From Apostichopus japonicus (taxonomy: Eukaryota; Echinodermata; Holothuroidea; Aspidochirotida; Stichopodidae), in NCBI RefSeq assembly GCF_037975245.1, contig NC_092581.1, positions 1,624,501 to 1,688,500 of the forward strand: a DNA stretch of 64,000 bases, read 5' to 3'. Positions 1-10,800 of the stretch are shown here, piece after piece. A program made the translations under genes and the position numbers. The notes beneath the pieces were generated by a model, which searched no databases, was not told the origin of the DNA, and worked only from the letters and a program-made list of their open reading frames with translations. Each line of letters begins with the position of its first letter. Positions within the stretch are counted from its first letter, which is position 1.

Positions 1-312
1 GCAGCGGCCTCCAAAGACACTCTATCCAGGTGGCTAGTAGAGATCATACGCCCGTTCACATCGGGGACCTCCCGACCAAGGGCTCACGACGTCAGAGGGG
101 TCGCGGCCTCTACAGCCCTATTCGCCGGCATCCCGGTAGAGGACATACTCAAAGCAGCAGCGTGGAAAACTCCAACTACGTTCGTCGCCTGCTACTTGAC
201 CGACACTTTACACGCCGAAGCGGCATTTGGTAGCGCGGTGATGCGAGGTCCGGTGGGTAACAGGTCCCACCCCTCGGGCCTCCCACCATCGGGCAGTGCC
301 ACTCGGTGCTAA
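1..312 (+). CDS. DIRS-like retrotransposon tyrosine recombinase, C-terminal part (5' truncated by window edge)
   Basis: Frame 1 is open from the window edge to TAA at 310-312 (103 codons). It contains the C-terminal tyrosine-recombinase signature: an H-x-x-R-like box (RAHDVRGVAAS), then the WKTPTTFVACYL stretch, where Y is the expected nucleophile. The order H..R..(about 35 residues)..Y and the phrase ending in F-x-x-x-Y-L are typical of DIRS1-group recombinases, which integrate a circular DNA intermediate. The internal complementary region and right terminal repeat just downstream support the assignment. The upstream gag, RT and RNase H parts lie outside the window. The visible frame has no internal stops, so this may be a young copy. 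A Crypton or Ngaro recombinase is less likely because of the repeat arrangement. Confidence 0.8.
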   Translation, partial: AAASKDTLSRWLVEIIRPFTSGTSRPRAHDVRGVAASTALFAGIPVEDILKAAAWKTPTTFVACYLTDTLHAEAAFGSAVMRGPVGNRSHPSGLPPSGSATRC

Positions 313-403
313 GGTTGTGAGGAGACAGGTAAGCGAGGAGCGAAGTAAATATTCCAAAACTTACTGGTTTGGATATTTACGAGTGACGAGCTTACCTGTC
401 TCC
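305..403 (+). repeat. DIRS internal complementary region (ICR)
   Basis: Bases 305-334 are a direct copy of 969-998 (starting ggtgctaaggttgtgagg). Bases 347-403 are the reverse complement of 985-1041. DIRS elements carry such an internal region complementary to their terminal repeats and are thought to use it to circularise the cDNA. The ICR overlaps the recombinase stop codon, so the ORF end and the ICR share sequence. Confidence 0.8.
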
Positions 404-968
404 ATTCCCGCCTCCCTCCCCCGAGAGGGTGGTGGGACACAGCCGGACGGAGGAGCGGTCGCTCGACTTGACTCATGACTCCGAGCTTCACACCAGATAG
501 ACAGAACCACCATCCACCAGAGAGCCATCGACTAGGTCTATCGGTGAGTGTACCTATGTGTTTCCGTATGCGTTTGCGTACATAGTCTTCCACTTATGTT
601 CTCACCTAAGTTGATCTAAGGGTAACAAGTGGCGGACCGTAAATCTTTAGGCTCCTTGTTAGTGTAAGGGGTAGTTCCGCCTGCAGGGTTCAGGAGAGTG
701 TCCCCCCTTCCCGCTGCGCCGGGGAGGGTTACACTCCCCCCTGCTAAGAAGGCGTCAGTGAATTTTTTGTTAGGGGTTCACTTTGGGAAGTTAACTCGAC
801 GGGGGTCGTTGGGGGTGGCCAGACCTTGCCACCCCCACTCCCGTGTCCGTGAGGCCACTCTTTAGGAATGGTCTCATGAGAAAGGAGGAGGGACCGGAAG
901 GGGGGTCCGGTCATAGAGGGCGCACAGTGTTATTTATTTACCAGGACTTTATAGGCACGGTAGAATGA
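404..968 (+). mobile_element. DIRS element, non-coding 3' segment
   Basis: A GC-richer stretch between the internal complementary region and the right terminal repeat. It contains C/G-rich patches and no convincing ORF. I read it as part of the DIRS element by position only. Confidence 0.55.
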
Positions 969-1041
969 GGTGCTAAGGTTGTGAGGAGACAGGTAAGCTC
1001 GTCACTCGTAAATATCCAAACCAGTAAGTTTTGGAATATTT
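969..1041 (+). repeat. DIRS right inverted terminal repeat
   Basis: Bases 969-998 repeat 305-334 and 985-1041 are the inverse complement of 347-403. The match stops at about 1041, where AT-rich host-like sequence begins, so the element probably ends near here. The left ITR is outside the window. Confidence 0.75.
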
Positions 1042-4000
1042 CCTTTTATTTTGAAAAGTCAGTTTGTGGTATCATCTGAAGCTCGTACTAAAAGTAACAG
1101 GCTTCCCGTACACATTCGTTCACTTCAGTAATTACCACAAAAGTTGTGTCCCCTTCTTCGAATGTCTGAAAAATTGTTTACATTTGGTGAGGCAAACTTT
1201 CATCGATGTACCAGCCACATTGGATCGTGGAACCTGGATCCTGAGTTTGTTAAATTTTATACTGATATTACCGACTTCATATACGCTACTCACAGAATGG
1301 GATCGAAGACAAAAATAGTCTCGACGCCATCAAACAGATCAGAATATTGTTTTTCCTCTGGTTATCCCCAAGAGATGGTCAGAAATGTCTTGTAAAGTCT
1401 ATATTCATCGTCGAGCTGTGAGAATTGTCCCAACTTAAAACCAACAAAGTTCTTGTCAATATTTTGGCATTAATGGATGCCTAAATCAATTTCAAAATGT
1501 CAAAGAGTTCATCTTTAAATGCCAGAGTGGTGGAAGTGGAGGGAGAGATTTCCCCTTTAGATCAAAAGGGAAGATCTGAATCCATCAGTCTCCAGCTTCT
1601 CCTCCGAGGGGAAGATAAACTAAATGTTGGGACAATTATAGTTGTTTTCTCACTTTGCTGTTTTATTAGAATCATCCAGGTTGCTTAATGATTTTGCTGT
1701 ATGAATGCCGATGCTCGCTCAGAAGTAGTAAACGATGTTTAATATTCTCCGAGTAAAATGACGTTCACAAAAAGAAAAGGAAGAAACCCTGTAGGGATCT
1801 GTTTGAAAGGTTATAAACTTGATGGTTTGCAGGAAATACTTCAAGTTTTATAGCAAGCCGTACGTAGTAATTGGTGTTGGTAAAACGTTCTAATTGTCAA
1901 AATTTTTGGAGAGGATATGTCGATTTTCTTACCAAATGTACTATATCGTTGTGATTTTAATAAATATTTACAATGGTATCATTAGTGACCACTGTACAAA
2001 GTAATAATATTTTATAAAACCCTTTTTACATGAGTGCAGCTGTATTTTATTTATTTTGTTGTCAATGGGGCTCTGCCAAAATTAATAGAGGGCTCTATCA
2101 TCCCAGAACGGCGAAACTAGACAAGCCGTCCCATGGAATTTCCACGAATTGTCAAAAGTCCTTGAACAATTAAAAATTTTCCCATTTGGATTTCCATTCG
2201 TAGAAAAAGCGTAAATGTCATTTGTAGTAGTTTATAATACAAACTAAAGGCAGATCATAGCATAATTTCATAGCCTGTTTCCATTTACCCTCATTTTCTC
2301 TTGGTATTTTAAGTTTTATCTTGAAAGAAATACTTGTTTTTTATCGATCAGAGCGTTGTTTCTAAACTTGGACATGTGATTGTCATCCTTGAAACATACA
2401 ACCGTGAAATTAATGAGAGGCCCTCCATATTCCAATCCTCCCAAAGTGTAGATAAGAACATTTGAACATATCAACATGTGCGGTCAACATTAATAAAACG
2501 TCCCTCGATTTCCTAGAAGAAAAACATGGTCACCTCATATTTGGAATGTCATGCCACATTTGGGCACTAAAAGGGTTCTAAAACTTCCGGATTGAAGCAT
2601 GTGGTTACAACAGATGCTGACTTTGATCAAGCTAATGCATCAGCAAGCAAACAACGAAGGAATTTATGTAGATTTTGATTTCCGTAGAAGACTTTTTCAG
2701 CCTTGGCAACAAGATGGAGGATTAGATCCTCTCAGTTGTGGCATGTCGATCATCAGAAAGTTTTGCTGATTTTTCTTTGAATGTTCACTTTGGCTCCTTT
2801 ATTTTCTAAATTAGCCATCCTAAAATGCCAGGTGGAATATTATAGAGTCAGTACCTAACAACTACTTTTGAAATCGTTTGGCTGTTTGGTTGCCATGGTG
2901 ATAAGATTTTAACCTTCTGTTTGGATTGATCGAAATCTGAGTCGTCCTCAATCCAAATTTCAAAACATTGATTCCTTTAATACTTAATCACAAAAGATTG
3001 ATCAATCACTTATAACAAATTGGTATGGATTAGCTAATTGCATGTATTTACATCTAGGCAAAGTTTACCTGCAAAGTGGAACAACCTCGAATCACAATTT
3101 CTTCATTTAAACTGAATCGCCCATAGATCGGTATATGACCTATTTCTAGAAAGGAAGTAATAAATGCCAAAATATGTTGGATTTCTCTGTTCTTTACGAC
3201 TCTTCTCGTTTGAAATTTGAAGCGAGAATTAAAATAGTACTTGAAGGGATATTCCAGTGGCAGACAATGGGATTATATATGGGGGAAACCCCAATGAAAG
3301 AAATATATTCCACCCTGCAATCTCAATGCCTTTGTCCCTATTCAAGTCAAGATATGGTTGATTGAATGAAACCTTGATACTTCCCTGGAGTGGATCACAG
3401 ATAATGGTCGTGTGATGTCAAAGGGCAAATGTCCTGTAAAACAGCTTTACTTTCTATATTCTTCTGGTTGATTTAATCTCTGAAACCTGATATGTTCTGA
3501 ATGTCTACTTAATGGTGTTCTCTGTATTCATATCGATAACATATCATTCACTCTGCTGCTGTTGCCAACTTATATGCACTCTCAAAATACCACCAAATTT
3601 TAAGGAAAATATTTATATCCTCCCCTATCGAAAATGCATGATGAAAAGGTCATATGGTTTTGACATATAGATAGTAGAAAATTTCCGGCATTTCTTTGTA
3701 AGGAGTAATATTAACTTCAGCCACTGGAAGATCTGTTTATAAAGGTCAACGTACAGGTTGTTTGTGAACTGCATGTGTATGGACCTAATCAGATTATTTC
3801 TCGAAGAGTAGGGACTTAAAAGCAATGTAGTGCAGGTCATTGCAGTGTCCACTATTCGGGGCAAAAGGATATCGTAAAACTTACTGTACGTTATCGCACA
3901 AGTAGCCACTTCCGTAGGATAGATTGACACTTGATCACTTAATTGTCTCTCGTTTTCATTGATCTGGCTGAGGATATTGCTGCGAGGTTTAGGCCACGTT

Positions 4001-5385
4001 CATGGCAACAATTCAGTTAAGTGTGTCATTCTTATCGTCATGGAAATATCAGATTCCATCAGTTCAGATGTTTCGACCTAGTTAGTGGTTAATCTACGTA
4101 TCAAAAAGTGTTTAGAATTGCAGCATAATTGGCAGTCGGTGCAAACAGAATGAAATACAGTAGATGTGTAAGTGGCTCTCTGTGTGTGTTTACCTGTCCA
4201 GATTAATGTGTAATGAAGTACCACAAACACCATGCATGTACTTGTTATGAATTACTTTAGCTGTTTTGATTACATTAACTAGCATTAAGCATTTCAGCTT
4301 AAATTTGTCTGCTTTATATATCTGCCAAGATTATTGAAATTACTCTGCTTCCTCACTTGTGTGTCTCTTCACAACTTGCCCTCAATGGCGTAGCAAGGAG
4401 CAGCAGGAGCAGCAAGGAGCAGCCTGGCCACAATGCAGCAGTAGGATATGGGGCCCCCTAGTGAGAGTCCACTCGGTTGAGCAATCTTTCACATTTGGGA
4501 CAGCTTGATATGGCACTCTCCTTCCCCTCCCCTAACTGGACCCATATACCCTCTTCTCTGCTAATATATTGTACTACAATAAGAAACATCCACACTAGTA
4601 CTAGCAAGATCAAGTTTCTACTGTACAGCCCATTGGAGACCTAGCTGTTGGGGAAAAGAGTCTAGACAAAATTGATATTATATATATTATAATTTGAGGC
4701 ATATTTTGATATTGAAGCAGAAAACTATTGAATTTCTACAGTGACATCATGATTTACGACTCCAAGCAAAATTTATGGATGCTTGATCAGTTTGAAGCTG
4801 ATATTGTTTTTAATGAAATTTAATCATTTTCTCTTTAAAATAGTCATTCTTTATCTCTGTGGTAACAGCTCAAACTTTATTGTGCTCATAAGAATTACTA
4901 AGAACTTTTACTTTACTCTATAAATTTGGGACAAAGCAAGGAAACCAGAACGTCTGTGCTCTCAACGGACTTCAACTACTATCGATTGCTTGCTTTCTCT
5001 TCTATTTAATGCAATCTGATTCTTTTGTTTTCAAGCTGTTTCGATATAGTTAAATTAGGTCGAGAATTAAAGGCTTCTTAAAAGATGTACATATAAATTG
5101 AGTAGTTAGCATGTTTAGCACAGAAAGAATTTTGAGCAAAATTCTTGCTGCAATGCTTTACTGGTACTTTGTCTCATGTCAATAGGTCAGGAAAGTTCGA
5201 AATCCAGGTTTTATGATGACCAACTCCAAAAGTGAAACTAGTTCCTTTATTAGCCAAAACAATCCAATATATAGTCGGACATAAAAATGATAGAAATGTT
5301 ATTTAAGCTGAAGACATCAGGCAAACACTTTCCATCAGTTGTACAAGAATTCATTAGATAAAATTTTGTGGGACCCAACATTTTT
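1042..5385. other. No recognisable gene (upstream of visible HLCS exons)
   Basis: AT-rich sequence with short ORFs only. Two ORFs were considered: 1144-1395 (83 codons, unrecognised) and 1497-1626 (starts MSKSSSLNARVVEVEG and runs to a weak phase-0 GT). Either could be an unrecognised exon, but neither has a good splice context. An RFX-like box gttgccatggtgat is at 2889-2902. Short repeated AGCAAGGAGCAGC words occur at about 4395-4430. Confidence 0.4.
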
Positions 5386-6050
5386 AGCTCATACCAGCAT
5401 GCTGGTGTGAGCTATTGTTACAGTGCGGCGTCTATCACTCTATCATTCTATCACTCTATCACTCTATCACTCTATCCGTCAACAATTGGTAAAACCACTC
5501 CCACTCGCACAGTGTTTGATGGAATTTCATGAAACTTGGACACAAGGACCATTGGGTATAGGGCCATCAGAGATGGTCCGAAATTTGGGGTCAAAGGTCA
5601 CCTGTGGGCCGTAATGGGCCATTTTGTGGAAATACGCAAAATGCTTCTTCTCCTACAGATTCCATGGTACAATGTTGAGGGTTTGTCACGATAGTGCTAT
5701 GGTAGTTTTACCTTCAGGGTGTTCATGAATTTGAGATCAAAGATCAACTAGGGGTCTTTTGTGGCCCGGGCCACGGCCCTATATTTTCAAATTGCTCCTG
5801 TTCGTACAGTGTATGGCCAATTATAATGAAACTTGGTCACAATGTTCCTCGGGATGAGAGTTACGAGGGGTGTTCGGAAAATTGAGGTCAAAGGTCATTT
5901 AGGGGGTCATCGGGGGTCATTCTTTGTAATATTTTCAAATATCTCAGTCTCCTCAAGATTTTGATGGATCATATTCAAAGTTGAACTGATGATTGTTGGA
6001 TTGTGTATGAATAAGGTGATGCCTAAAAATTTTTGGTCAAAAGTTAATTA
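5386..6050. repeat. Four-unit ~149 bp tandem repeat with DR1-like motifs, opened by a palindrome
   Basis: Bases 5386-5413 form a 28 nt near-perfect palindrome (agctcataccagca and its complement, one mismatch). A short (ctatcactctat)-type microsatellite follows at about 5430-5476. Four diverged units then follow, each with phrases such as atgaaacttgg and a direct repeat of AGGTCA half sites spaced by one base: 5588-5600, 5734-5746, 5885-5897 (perfect AGGTCAAAGGTCA) and a degenerate one at 6034-6046. Spacings are 146, 151 and 149 bp. A related boundary sequence appears at about 6500-6550. I read this as a transposable-element-derived tandem repeat of unknown class. Confidence 0.65.
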
Positions 6051-7541
6051 ATTACAAGTAATCCCCATTGTTTAAAAAAATCTGAGCTTTCACTTTTTGC
6101 CGAAGCTCCTTTAATTTGTCTCCCAATCCCTGCAGTGTTTGTTTACATTTGTGGTTAAGCTCTGCAGAGGCTGTTAGTGGAATTAAAGCAGGACTGGGAG
6201 TTGTTATTAACTGTTGAACTGTAAGCATGAGAGCCCTATAGCCAATCAGCACTTGCCGATTCTTAAAGGTCTTTGAGCCTGAGGTATGTAGGCAGCTTGT
6301 GAAGTTATGTCTTGTAGGGAGTGCTTGTTATGTCTGCTAAGGTAGAGGGGAGAAAGTTGAATAGGGTAGGCCAGTGGTATTGTTTGAGAGAGTGGGTAAA
6401 ATAGGATTTAAAGGGGAAAATAGGAAATTATAGCCAGTGGTGTGGCCAGGATTCTGCTAACGAAGGGGGGGGGGGTTATCCCTCACGGGCCCAAAATTGG
6501 TTTTGTGGGCCCTACATTTTTCAGCTCGAAAAGGTATGAGCTTCTGCACCATTGGTGCTCTAGTTGGAATGAAATAAGGTGGTTGGTCAGTCAGTTACTT
6601 TAGCACAGCCAAATTTTGTAACTCAACTGTAGACCTTGTTGTTGAGATTAAAAGGATATTCAGTTATAGATGAATATTAGATGACTTTGTGTAGCTGTTA
6701 CCAGGGTAACAGCTTACTGGTCAGAATGACTCCAAGTTACACTCCAATACAACTATGTACATATCTTTATACCAAAATTTGTAAAAAAATTCTAAAGTGT
6801 AAATTACAATAATTTTAGCATAGCAACCAATTAGGTTTCAAATGATCTTCTCTGAAGCAGTACTTTTGTCATATGAGAAGATATGGCCTCAGGTTTATTA
6901 GTATAAATAATATCTAATGTAGATATAATGCATGCACTAAAGCACATTTTTAGCAGCTGGCGTGAAAGACGAGAATGCTTAAAATTCTTGGAAATGCAGC
7001 AAGATGACAATTACAGCTTGTACCTATACTTTTTTGTCAGCCATTTTGATGTTCTTTTGCATATACACATAACTAATAGGCCTATGTTCGACAGATTGTT
7101 TAACCAAAAGCACTTTTCTGCTAGTAATTGTCACTCGATCCAGTGTAGGTTTACACTCAACAAATGAGATTGATGGGTGAAGGAGTAATTATCTGAAGTT
7201 ATCTCTAAACGGGATACTAAATCATGTATACAAAAATGTACTGTGTCATTTCAAATAATTCATGCACACTGTATGTACTTAAATTAAAACATAACTTTAT
7301 ATGACGATGATTTTCAAGCAACAGATCGGATTGTAAAATTACACTTTGTGATGAAAGTACGTATCCAGTTTCTTTGACAGGATCTGAACTTCTCAATTTT
7401 AAATCTTTATCTCAAGGGGATGGGGGAGGGGCTCATTACTCTGTTAATTAACGTTGAACATAATTGTTACAATCACCAATTTTTGAAGAGTTGCATGTAG
7501 TTTGACTCTTTCTTGCCTTTTTCCTCAATTTTTCTTTTTAG
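6051..7541. other. Non-coding stretch, probably HLCS intron
   Basis: No convincing coding sequence. It has a G-run region at about 6465-6480 with repeat-like sequence around it, and it ends in a pyrimidine-rich tract and AG at 7540-7541, the acceptor of the first visible HLCS exon. Confidence 0.5.
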
Positions 7542-7890
7542 CAAACTGTTGACTTATCCAAAGAATGGACTTCCTTCATTGGTTCATCAGTTGCTCCACC
7601 AGATTCCTCATCTAAGGGCAGTAAATCACCGGAAGATGAATCCTCCCTCTTCTTTCTCCTGGAAGCGTCTCCTCCGGCTAAGGATAGCGAAGGCAAGCTG
7701 AAACTGAGAGATGTATCCAGTGACAGAGTCGTCAATCTCTCCGACTTAGCCGTGCCGGTCGCATGGAAACCGGGTGAACCGTTTGGTATTCTGGTGCAGG
7801 CATCAGCAGAGAATTTCAGTAAGGTCGGAACGGCTTTCATGGAAGGCGTCTTAGAACTAGACGATGGACTTTACGTCGATCAGATTATCT
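7542..7890 (+). CDS. HLCS: HLCS exon a (first visible)
   Basis: Acceptor tttttag ends at 7541, with an in-frame TAG in the intron. The exon reads QTVDLSKEWTSFIG... to ...GLYVDQII in phase 0 and ends one base into a codon before gtaaat at 7891. It is serine/acid-rich and poorly conserved, as expected for the N-terminal region of HLCS. The phase-0 start requires an upstream coding exon. Confidence 0.85.
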
Positions 7891-10800
7891 GTAAATATTC
7901 CAATATGTTAATGTTTGTTTATAACCATTTTCTTAAAAGGAGAAGCAAAACCCAACCACCATCGTTATCCTATGTAGTACAAGGGAGATGCTTATATGAT
8001 GAACCACTCTCCCAAGTAGCTAAGCACAAATTACATTCCAGTCAAGAAATTTTTGATATTCTCACATGTACAGTTGGCTCAAGACTTGAACAAGTCAAAA
8101 ATTAATGTTATACAAAGAGTCATCAGCTAGTACTTATAATGTGATTGTGTGGGTGGGGATGGAGGGGTTGTCCATCCCAACCATCTCTATATTACATAAG
8201 GACAAGAGGATGACTAAGTTGTTTCTCCTTTTATGCTGTATATCAATTTGAAAAGCTTTTTGCTATAAAATAATAAACCTGCTACTTGAGGAATTCTGTG
8301 CCCTCTGTTGATTTAGGGCGTGGCTTGTCAAGGATGCGAAGGAAATAAGTTGCTTTGTTCATGTAAATATATTTTCTGTCAGATGTACCCTTACATTCCG
8401 TAACTAAGGAAGTGTCATACTACATGGACCACATAAGAAGGCATATAGAGTACAAGGCCAGAAATTGAAATGCTCAAGTACCCTGCTCACTCCATCCCAT
8501 TATCTATTGAGAATACAAAAGGAAACATTTATTTCCATATATTTTCACAGGAAAGACTTCTGAGTTGAAATCACAGTTGAGCATGTGTTGGGTTGCATAT
8601 TAACTTTAGCCAGATCACATTAGAAAATGCAGAAAACTGCTTTGCCATCGTAAAATTGCACTTTATTTGACTCAAATCCTAAATCCTGTTTCAATGTTTG
8701 ACAAAAAGTGTATGGCATTGTGCATATTGTAAGAATTAAGTTGGCATTTGCATGCAAGTATCCATGGTTTTGAGAAATATGGAAATGTAATTCAATAAGA
8801 CAAGTTTGTTTTGTATATAAACACTTCTAATGTGAATGGAATCTTCAATGGTAGATAAAACATGAAAACACAGTATTTTGTATCTTTCACTTCAAGCTGT
8901 CGAAGTCCAGGGTCATCCATTCAATTTGGTGGATCCTTTAGTCGATAAAGACGTCGGATTCTCGCTCCCTGGAAATAACTTGGACGAAAGCAGTGAATTT
9001 CCCTCTGATGGCTCAGAAGTTAAGTCCGGAAGACAGTCGAGGAAGAAGCACTCGTCGCAATTTACAAAGCGGGTAGAGAAACAGAAGAAGGGCACAGACG
9101 ACAAAGGGGGAGTCAACGGAGCTCTCTCGGACTCTACGAAACCGCCGAACGTTTTGATTTTCACCGGGGACAACCCACAAGCTGCTGAAATATTTGAAAA
9201 GGCCACTCAAGCCCTAGAAGGTGTCCTCGGCAGAGACAAATACGTCGTCTATCAGTTGACACCTGATCAACTAGCCGGTCACCCTTGGTCGGAAAATACG
9301 GCTCTCTTGGTCACCGTTGGACAAGCTGGGACGGCGTTCACGAAGGAACAGCTGGACATTGTCAACGATTACGTTGTAGTCGGAGGAAAGCTTTTAAATG
9401 TTGGGATGAACTTGGCCTTTGAGGTGGGACAGTATGCAGCTGGTAAAAAGTCACCTTTGACCCCAACAGATATAAATTACAAAGCTAAGAACTCAGCAGA
9501 CGAAGTATCTTTCAGGGCTCCGTACTCTTCGGATCAGATTCAGGTCACGTCAGAGGATTCCTCCTCTGTCCTGGTCTCCGTTAAAGGGGAGAGCCTCGTG
9601 GTGGAATGCGCCGAGGATCGGGGAAAGGTCATTCACTCAAGGGTAGGTATAATTTACCTTCTCCTTCAAGAAGGTGGTAGCTTTTTTTTATTTTACACCC
9701 ATAGGAAAAGAAAAAGACCTGAAAACAGGGAATCAAATTTTGTGCAGAGTTACGTAAAAATGTTTTCTCAAAACATTTACAGGTGAATACCATCTAGTCT
9801 GAGCATGCATTGCACGTTGACTGTCAAGTTCTGTACATTTTGAGCTGGAACTACATTTATTCATTCGACATTTGACTCTTTTGTTTTATCATCGCACCTA
9901 ACATGTGGCCTAACATGCTTTTGTGCTGTCCCGGTGGTAGGCACCAAATTCTATTGCTAGATTACTTGTTGTGACAGTTGAAGTATAAGCTTTGTAGCTT
10001 GTCTTGTAGGTACCACTGTAGAGCTCGGTTCTGCTGTATTTGATTCACACTTTTCATTAGCAGTTATCATTTCATCTTTGATTGCATGGCTATCTTTGAG
10101 TATGTGTAGGTATGATAAGGAGATGAAACGCTTATAACAATCCACAATGTCCAATATATTTGCATCATTTTCCCTTCCTGGATAAAAATGGCCAACAACC
10201 ACTGATTAGAAACTGTTTCTGCTAGTTTGGTAAAGTTAAGTTGGTCAGAGTAACCTAGTGATCTAACAATGTGTAAGTGCAGTGGTTTATACACATGAAA
10301 CCAGATATATAACCGATTTTGTTCCCTTCGTATCTGATACTTTGCACAAGGGCGTAGGAACCGGGGGGGCTGGGGGGGCGCCAGTCCCCCCGGTGAAAAA
10401 TGTGGAGGGGCGGAAGTATCATTCCGCCCCCCCCCGCTTCGCAAGTCAGAAAACCCCTTTTTCATTTCCAAATGAGAAAAAAATCTCATTTGGAGCACCA
10501 AATTGCATCTAAGGCCAGGTGAAAATGCAAAATTATATACAAAATGGAGTGGGTGGGTTGAAGTGTGCTATATTGCACCAAATTGCATCTGAGGCCACCT
10601 GGAAATGCAAAAAAAATCCAAACGGGAGGGGGACACCCCCTCCCCTTAGACCCCTCCCCCAGGCCGGCCATCAGTCTTCAGCCCCCCCACTCAAAAGTAC
10701 CTTCCTACGCCACTGACTTTGCAGCTATGTGGCTTCTATTAAAGATGTTGAATTTTGACATTGCTATTCAGAGAGTTAAACCTTATTCCCACAGATCAAT

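Noticed and set aside
1144-1395. 83-codon + ORF considered as an upstream HLCS exon
   Set aside because: It ends in its own stop and lacks a donor, so it cannot join the phase-0 acceptor at 7542.
1497-1626. Candidate first HLCS coding exon (MSKSSSLNARVVEVEG)
   Set aside because: The phase would fit, but the donor (aat|gttggg) is weak and the sequence resembles no HLCS N-terminus I know.
8897-9210. - strand ORFs at 8913-9210
   Set aside because: They are shadows of HLCS exon b, whose + strand product is conserved.
10067-10501. 144-codon - strand ORF
   Set aside because: It overlaps the hAT-like MITE and its G/C runs; the reading is an artefact of repeat composition.
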